This document shows positions 6,029-9,797 of a stretch of 9,797 nt of DNA, piece by piece. Position 1 is the stretch's first letter; every line of letters starts with the position of its first letter. This DNA comes from Anaerolineales bacterium (GTDB lineage: Bacteria > Chloroflexota > Anaerolineae > Anaerolineales > Villigracilaceae): positions 1-9,797 of the forward strand of contig JANTFU010000071.1 of assembly GCA_024763295.1 (NCBI GenBank). Direction: 5' to 3'. The notes beneath the pieces are model-generated. The model saw only the letters and a list, made by a program, of their open reading frames with translations. It was not told where the DNA came from and searched no databases. Position numbers and translations under genes: made by a program.

Positions 6029-7942
6029 TTATCCTTCGCTGACTTCGCCTTCGATGATGTCATCGTCAGGGTTGCCTGCGGGGGGCGGTGGCGGAGCGCC
6101 TGCGCCGCCCATATTGCCCATATCGGGTGCGCCTTCGCCTTGCTGATAGAGCTGTTGGCTGATGGCGTTGAAAGCGTTTTGCAGGTCTTCTGTCGCAGCT
6201 TTGATGGCGACGGCATCATCACCTTCGGCAGCTTTCTTGAGGGTTTCAATCTTGCCTTCGATGTCGGTACGATCGCTGTCAGAAATCTTATCGCCGAGTT
6301 CTTTGAGCGTTTTCTCGGTCTGGTAGCTGAGTTGGTCGGCACCGTTTTTTAGATCAATCATTTCGCGGCGCTTTTTGTCTTCAGCTTCGTGTGATTTAGC
6401 TTCGTTGACCATGCGATCAATGTCGCTCTTATCGAGGTTTGTCGAAGCGGTGATAGTTACTTTTTGTTCTTTGCCAGTCGCTTTATCTTTGGCGGTTACG
6501 TTCAAGATGCCGTTTGCGTCAATATCGAAAGTCACTTCAACTTGCGGTACACCGCGCGGTGCGGGCGGAATGCCATCGAGACGGAAGCGTCCCAAAGACA
6601 TATTGTCTGTCGCCATCGGGCGTTCACCCTGCAAAACATGGATGTCTACAGCCGTCTGGTTATCAGCGGCAGTCGAGTAGACTTCAGTCTTGCGCACAGG
6701 GATGGTCGTGTTGCGTTCGATCATCACGGTCATCACATTGCCCATCGTTTCGACGCCGAGGGAAAGCGGGGTCACATCTAGCAGGAGGATGTCTTTGACA
6801 TCACCGGCGAGTACGCCGCCTTGGATGGCTGCGCCAATCGCAACGACTTCATCGGGGTTGACGCCCTTGTGAGGTTCTTTGCCGTTGGTTAAGCTACGGA
6901 CGAGATCGTGTACCATCGGCATACGGGTGGAACCACCAACCAGTACAACTTCGTCTAGGTCAGCGGCTTTCATGCCGGCGTCTTTGAGCGCAGCTTCAAA
7001 GGGAACTTTGCAGCGTTGAATCAAGTCTTCAGTCATCTGCTCAAATTTGGCACGGGTCAATTTCAACTGTAAATGTTTCGGTCCCGAGGCATCAGCCGTA
7101 ATATAGGGAAGGTTGATTTCAGTTTCCATGACGGTGGAAAGCTCAATTTTGGCTTTTTCTGCGGCTTCACGCAAACGCTGGAGCGCCTGACGATCTTCGC
7201 GCAGGTCAATGCCCTGATCTTTTTTGAATTCATCGGCTGCCCAGTGGACAATTTTCTGGTCCCAGTCGTCGCCGCCGAGGTGTGTGTCACCATTTGTAGC
7301 TTTGACTTCGATTACGCCGTCACCCACTTCAAGGATGGATACATCAAAAGTACCGCCACCCAAGTCGAAGACCAGGATCGTCTCGTCTGTCTTTTTATCC
7401 AGACCATATGCCAAAGCGGAGGCAGTCGGCTCATTGATGATACGCATCACCTCGAGGCCGGCGATCTTTCCCGCATCTTTCGTGGCTTGGCGCTGGCTAT
7501 CGTTAAAATAAGCCGGGACGGTGATAACAGCTTGGGTGACCGTTTCACCGAGATAAGATTCGGCGTCTGCTTTGAGTTTGGCGAGTACCATCGCAGAAAT
7601 TTCCTGCGGGCTGTATTCGCGCCCAGTCACCGGGATGCTCACGCGGACATCGTTTGAAGGTCCTTCGATCACTTTGAAGGGAACCATTGCGCGTTCAGCT
7701 GCGGTTTCGTCGTAGCGGCGACCAATAAAGCGTTTGATTGAGTAAATTGTGTTCTCTGAATTAATTACCGCCTGTCGTTTTGCGGTCTGACCGACAAGGC
7801 GTTCCCCGTTTTTGTTAAAGGCAACCACTGAAGGAGCCAGACGTCCGCCTTCGGCTGTCGAAATGACGGTCGGCTGACCACCTTCCATGACAGCGACAAC
7901 GCTGTTGGTGGTACCCAAGTCAATACCAATGATTTTGCCCAT
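6029..7942 (-). CDS. dnaK: Molecular chaperone DnaK (Hsp70)
   Basis: The 637-residue product is full length for DnaK, the ATP-dependent chaperone that binds exposed hydrophobic segments and works with DnaJ and GrpE in the cytoplasm. Seen: the ATPase domain with phosphate loops IGIDLGTTNS near the N-terminus and DLGGGTFDVSI, the adenosine loop VLVGGSTRMP, the linker DILLLDVTPLSLG at about 384-396, the substrate-binding sandwich, a helical lid, and a Gly/Pro-rich tail ending NPDDDIIEGEVSEG. The acidic end corresponds to the EEVD-like tail of bacterial DnaK. The start ATG at 7940-7942 has AGGAG 6 nt upstream. No grpE, dnaJ or hrcA is adjacent: downstream lie only aminotransferase fragments, upstream the tmRNA gene, so dnaK appears monocistronic. 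It has its own terminator at 5991-6019 and a candidate promoter at 7988-8016. Confidence 0.98.
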   Translation of the reverse strand: MGKIIGIDLGTTNSVVAVMEGGQPTVISTAEGGRLAPSVVAFNKNGERLVGQTAKRQAVINSENTIYSIKRFIGRRYDETAAERAMVPFKVIEGPSNDVRVSIPVTGREYSPQEISAMVLAKLKADAESYLGETVTQAVITVPAYFNDSQRQATKDAGKIAGLEVMRIINEPTASALAYGLDKKTDETILVFDLGGGTFDVSILEVGDGVIEVKATNGDTHLGGDDWDQKIVHWAADEFKKDQGIDLREDRQALQRLREAAEKAKIELSTVMETEINLPYITADASGPKHLQLKLTRAKFEQMTEDLIQRCKVPFEAALKDAGMKAADLDEVVLVGGSTRMPMVHDLVRSLTNGKEPHKGVNPDEVVAIGAAIQGGVLAGDVKDILLLDVTPLSLGVETMGNVMTVMIERNTTIPVRKTEVYSTAADNQTAVDIHVLQGERPMATDNMSLGRFRLDGIPPAPRGVPQVEVTFDIDANGILNVTAKDKATGKEQKVTITASTNLDKSDIDRMVNEAKSHEAEDKKRREMIDLKNGADQLSYQTEKTLKELGDKISDSDRTDIEGKIETLKKAAEGDDAVAIKAATEDLQNAFNAISQQLYQQGEGAPDMGNMGGAGAPPPPPAGNPDDDIIEGEVSEG

Positions 7943-7987
7943 GTTCTACTCCTATAGAAAAGATTTCGTTTAATAACTGCTACAAGG

Positions 7988-8016
7988 ATACTGCACACAT
8001 GCAAGAATCTTGTTAA
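7988..8016 (-). promoter_or_regulatory. Candidate dnaK promoter with an inverted repeat in the spacer
   Basis: On the minus strand TTAACA (8011-8016) and CAGTAT (7988-7993) are spaced 17 nt, a fair -35 and a weak -10 for the main sigma factor. Between them lies the palindrome CAAGAATCTTG (8002-8012), a possible operator. There is no CIRCE element (TTAGCACTC-N9-GAGTGCTAA) and no clear HspR repeat in the 200 nt before dnaK. The rest of the dnaK-ssrA gap holds nothing else convincing. Confidence 0.3.
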
Positions 8017-8143
8017 CATGGCATAGAAAAAACGTAGATAGAGCAATGTTCTTCTCTCCGTTCTGCTCAGCTATCCTATCGGGTACAGTGAGCATCCCCA
8101 TATTTTGAAAAGATAAAATGAGAGGAGCGGGTCAGTATAAAGC

Positions 8144-8169
8144 AAAAAGCACCAGCAAAAACTGATGCT
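8144..8169 (-). terminator. Rho-independent terminator of ssrA
   Basis: On the minus strand AGCATCAG and CTGGTGCT form an 8-bp stem with one G-U pair, with a 6-nt loop, followed by TTTTTGCTTT. The hairpin starts 7 nt past the mature tmRNA 3' end, so it separates ssrA from dnaK. Confidence 0.85.
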
Positions 8170-8175
8170 TTTGAG

Positions 8176-8573
8176 TGGAGATGGCGGGAATCGAACCCGC
8201 GTCCGAAAGACTCGACCTCCAAACGTCTACGAGCGTAGTCGATTGATGATCGTCACCGAGTGCTTCTCAATCGACAGGAAAGACACTCGGTCAGCCGCTT
8301 GGACCCGAAAGCCCTCTTTCACGCATTTAGCGGCATGGTGCGCGGCACTCCGTCTTTGTGTCGCCCAAACCTGTGACCCGACGGAGTTCGGTACAGGAGG
8401 ACGCGGTCTAGCTATGAGACCGGACTACTATGGGGTTCGCTTATGCAGCGAGGGGCATAGCAGCGTAGGATGTGCGGTTATTGGCACTTGTTTTTTTGCA
8501 CTGAGTTAACGAGATCGGTGCCGCTCGGCTCGCAGTCTGGGATCAGCCTCCTCCGTCGAAGCCTGTCATCCCC
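8176..8573 (-). ncRNA. ssrA: Transfer-messenger RNA (tmRNA)
   Basis: The RNA frees stalled ribosomes and adds a degradation tag to the unfinished protein, together with SmpB. The 5' end GGGGATG (8567-8573) pairs with CATCTCC (8177-8183) as a tRNA-like acceptor stem; the discriminator A is at 8176. The T arm GGGTTCGATTCCC and the typical GGGGATGACAGGCTTCGACG 5' end are intact. The next bases are CTC, so CCA is not encoded and must be added. Length is about 398 nt before CCA, longer than the roughly 360 nt of E. coli. It is a one-piece, not a permuted, tmRNA. The tag frame is at 8441-8485. The antisense frame at 8165-8509 is not a gene. Confidence 0.97.
8441..8485 (-). other. tmRNA tag-peptide reading frame
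   Basis: Starting at resume codon GCC (8483-8485), the frame reads ANNRTSYAAMPLAA and stops at TAA (8441-8443). Starting with Ala-Asn and ending in Leu-Ala-Ala fits known tags, whose end is recognised by ClpXP-type proteases. The other two frames either stop within seven codons or run on without an AA end. Confidence 0.8.
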
Positions 8574-8584
8574 GAGATAATTCT

Positions 8585-8593
8585 ATTATAGCA
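8585..8593 (-). promoter_or_regulatory. Extended -10 promoter of ssrA
   Basis: On the minus strand TGCTATAAT carries a perfect -10 (8585-8590) with the TGN extension. There are 11 nt from the -10 to the mature tmRNA 5' end, leaving a short leader for RNase P to remove. No good -35 is seen at 16-18 nt, which the extended -10 can make up for. Confidence 0.75.
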
Positions 8594-8661
8594 TGTCGCA
8601 GCAGAACTTGTATTAACTGATGTCGTGCGGTATGCAGTGATGCGCGATAGGCTGTCGTTTT

Positions 8662-8699
8662 CCCCATCCTAACCATCTCCCAAAGGGAGATGGCGGGGG
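8662..8699 (-). repeat. Interspersed hairpin repeat with GGATGGGG tail
   Basis: On the minus strand a 9-bp perfect stem, CCATCTCCC with GGGAGATGG (8673-8681 and 8685-8693), has a TTT loop and is followed by TTAGGATGGGG. It is the same plan as at 13-48, with a different stem sequence. It lies between the HIT gene and ssrA, 28 nt past the HIT stop codon, and lacks the T-run of a terminator. Confidence 0.65.
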
Positions 8700-8727
8700 C
8701 AGCTCCAAGTCTATAAAACGCGTTTAT

Positions 8728-9087
8728 TTACGCCCCGGAAATCAGATGAAAATGCAGATGCGGGAAATCCTGATATTTCCCTCCGTTGACAATCAGCCGG
8801 TAGCCCTGCTCGGTGAGATCGAACTCATCAACAAGACTTTGTACGACTTCAACCAGATCGCGCAAAAAGGCAGGGTCATTGGTATCGAGCGCTCCGAAGT
8901 TTGCTACTGCCAATTTAGGCATCAACAAAATGTGAACGGGATAACTCGGCTGGGGATGCTGAAAGGCGATTAATGTTTCTGTTTCGCGCAGACGTTTTGC
9001 AGGGATGAGAAAAGACATTTTATTGAAAAGAATCTGGATGATGAATCTGCCGAGGGCGGTGTTGGCAAGGCGATAAAGCAGTTGCAT
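8728..9087 (-). CDS. HIT-family nucleotide-binding protein
   Basis: The 119-residue product carries a histidine triad domain. Seen: PVHILLMPK in the middle, NGGKYQDFPH near the end, and the triad HLHFHLI (His110, His112, His114), the last His being the family's nucleophile. HIT proteins hydrolyse or transfer nucleotides from nucleoside phosphoramidates and dinucleoside polyphosphates; the substrate here is unknown. The first 25 residues (LLYRLANTALGRF, then IIQILF) are an unusual extension before the usual start of the domain (LIPAKRL); they look like an amphipathic or membrane-touching helix. A later ATG (residue 24) would remove it. Neither start has a clear ribosome binding site; the frame is closed by a stop just upstream of 9087. 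It stands alone, oriented with ssrA and dnaK, and ends with the family's short HLISG tail. Confidence 0.9.
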   Translation of the reverse strand: MQLLYRLANTALGRFIIQILFNKMSFLIPAKRLRETETLIAFQHPQPSYPVHILLMPKLAVANFGALDTNDPAFLRDLVEVVQSLVDEFDLTEQGYRLIVNGGKYQDFPHLHFHLISGA

Positions 9088-9106
9088 AGAAATTGGTCGA
9101 TTAGGG

Positions 9107-9150
9107 ATCAGGGATTAGTAAGCGCTAAAAGTAGCTGCCTAATCCCTGAT
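9107..9150. repeat. Inverted repeat upstream of the HIT gene
   Basis: Arms ATCAGGGATTAG (9107-9118) and CTAATCCCTGAT (9139-9150) pair perfectly over 12 bp with a 20-nt loop. It lies 20 nt before the HIT start on the minus strand. No T-run follows on either side, so it is more likely an interspersed palindromic element or a structured leader than a terminator. Confidence 0.75.
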
Positions 9151-9231
9151 GACTTTCAGAATCCCCTTACCAAAGCACTCGCCCTTGGGCTTGATAAGTA
9201 ATCGAGCAAAAGTAATCTAGTAAAACGTAGC

Positions 9232-9274
9232 GCGACATTTATGTCGCCTGCCCCTAAAAAGCGATAAATGTCGC
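9232..9274. repeat. Nested palindromic GCGACATTTAT element
   Basis: GCGACAT and ATGTCGC (9232-9247) form a 7-bp hairpin with a 2-nt centre. GCGACATTTAT (9232-9242) also pairs perfectly with ATAAATGTCGC (9264-9274) over 11 bp, so two alternative folds exist. The element lies between the HIT and CAP genes and looks like an interspersed repeat; I see no gene in 9151-9375. Confidence 0.7.
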
Positions 9275-9375
9275 ATTGCGAATGCAAGAAAACTTTTGCT
9301 CAGGTACTTATGCTCTCCAAACAATTTCATAACATTCTCATTCATTGCATCATCAAAACACTGCCCAGAAATGTG

Positions 9376-9797
9376 CTACGGCGTCCCAAAGACAACCACA
9401 TAAAAGCCAAAATTCTCGTAAAAAGCGTAGCCGATGCCTACTTCCGTATAGGTCGCGCTCAATAAATTCAGGTTATGGTTCGGGTCAGTTTGGTCGAGCC
9501 GCCACCAATCGGTCACTTCCTGCGGTGTAAAGGGTGGATAGCTGCCATACACATTCTCCGTAACCCTGCCGGTATACCCCGCCGCCGCAGCGCGCGTTTG
9601 GGGCACCGAACCGTCTGAGCCTTCATGCACAAAAAACTGATTGCACGCCATATCCGCCGCGTGGGCTTGCGCTGCCGTTGTTAATTGTTCATTGAGGGAA
9701 TAAGGCGGCAAATTGGATGCCGCGCGATAGGCATTAATCTCATCCAACACAGCTTGGATGCGGGCTTCATCTAATGTTACTGCACAAGCCGCCGCAC
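9376..9797 (-). CDS. CAP/SCP-domain protein, probably secreted (5' partial)
   Basis: The frame runs from the right edge of the window to the TAG at 9376-9378, so the N-terminus and any signal peptide are missing. Seen: VLDEINAYRAASNLPPY, the CAP-domain start; LTTAAQAHAADMA; the conserved His in FFVHEG; Glu in TENVYGS; WWRLDQTDPNHNLNLL with the second His; and YTEVGIGYAF. These are the four usual CAP cavity residues, so the fold should be intact. The product ends right after the domain (VVVFGTP). A GTG at 9748-9750 is in frame but sits inside the first helix, so it is not the start. Upstream AAACAVTLDEARIQA may be the end of a linker or of an export signal. CAP proteins are mostly extracellular; the biochemical activity of bacterial ones is largely unknown. 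Confidence 0.9.
   Translation of the reverse strand, partial: AAACAVTLDEARIQAVLDEINAYRAASNLPPYSLNEQLTTAAQAHAADMACNQFFVHEGSDGSVPQTRAAAAGYTGRVTENVYGSYPPFTPQEVTDWWRLDQTDPNHNLNLLSATYTEVGIGYAFYENFGFYVVVFGTP

Noticed and set aside
5865..6146. Plus-strand frame of 93 codons starting in the third aminotransferase fragment
   Set aside because: Only the first third resembles the aminotransferase; the rest is the dnaK terminator and antisense of the dnaK 3' end.
7073..7657. Plus-strand frame of 194 codons
   Set aside because: It is antisense to the highly conserved dnaK ATPase domain and has no recognisable domain or ribosome binding site.
8165..8509. Plus-strand frame of 114 codons
   Set aside because: It is antisense to the tmRNA gene, whose ends, T arm, tag frame, promoter and terminator are all visible.

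Overview
The window looks like a chromosomal segment of a Gram-negative-type or monoderm environmental bacterium, most likely Chloroflexota (Anaerolineae-like). The evidence is indirect: a Thr/Pro-rich extracytoplasmic linker, a Ras-like small GTPase beside a PAS-HD-GYP protein, a multidomain class III aminotransferase, and a CAP-domain secreted protein. No rRNA or other lineage marker is present, so this placement is an inference.

Layout. Positions 1-1479 (+) hold the 3' part of a class III PLP-dependent aminotransferase gene whose reading frame runs off the left edge and looks like a kinase-aminotransferase fusion. Positions 1578-5515 (+) hold a tight four-gene operon: a coiled-coil protein, a membrane protein with a coiled-coil/Roadblock-or-longin-like cytoplasmic part and an outside SH3b domain, a Ras-like GTPase, and a PAS-HD-GYP cyclic-dinucleotide phosphodiesterase. 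Gaps between genes are 4-31 nt. Positions 5548-5974 hold two decayed extra copies of the aminotransferase 3' end, separated by short interspersed repeats. A bidirectional hairpin terminator (5991-6019) separates this plus-strand half from the minus-strand half: dnaK (6029-7942), the tmRNA gene ssrA (8176-8573), a HIT-family protein (8728-9087) and a partial CAP-domain protein (9376-9797).

How the parts may work together. The operon reads as a signalling chain. The SH3b domain outside the membrane would sense or bind the envelope. The inner Roadblock/longin-like domain would contact the small GTPase. The HD-GYP protein would turn the signal into degradation of c-di-GMP or a related dinucleotide. 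The first gene shares an N-terminal motif with the membrane protein and may be its coiled-coil partner. The GTPase lacks the usual switch II glutamine. The operon is flanked on both sides by aminotransferase 3' ends and is visibly more AT-rich than the aminotransferase, which suggests insertion or rearrangement at that gene. The minus-strand half is housekeeping: chaperone, ribosome rescue, a nucleotide-binding HIT enzyme.

Short hairpin repeats with a GGATGGGG-like tail occur at 13-48, 5805-5864 and 8662-8699. Two further palindromic repeats lie at 9107-9150 and 9232-9274.
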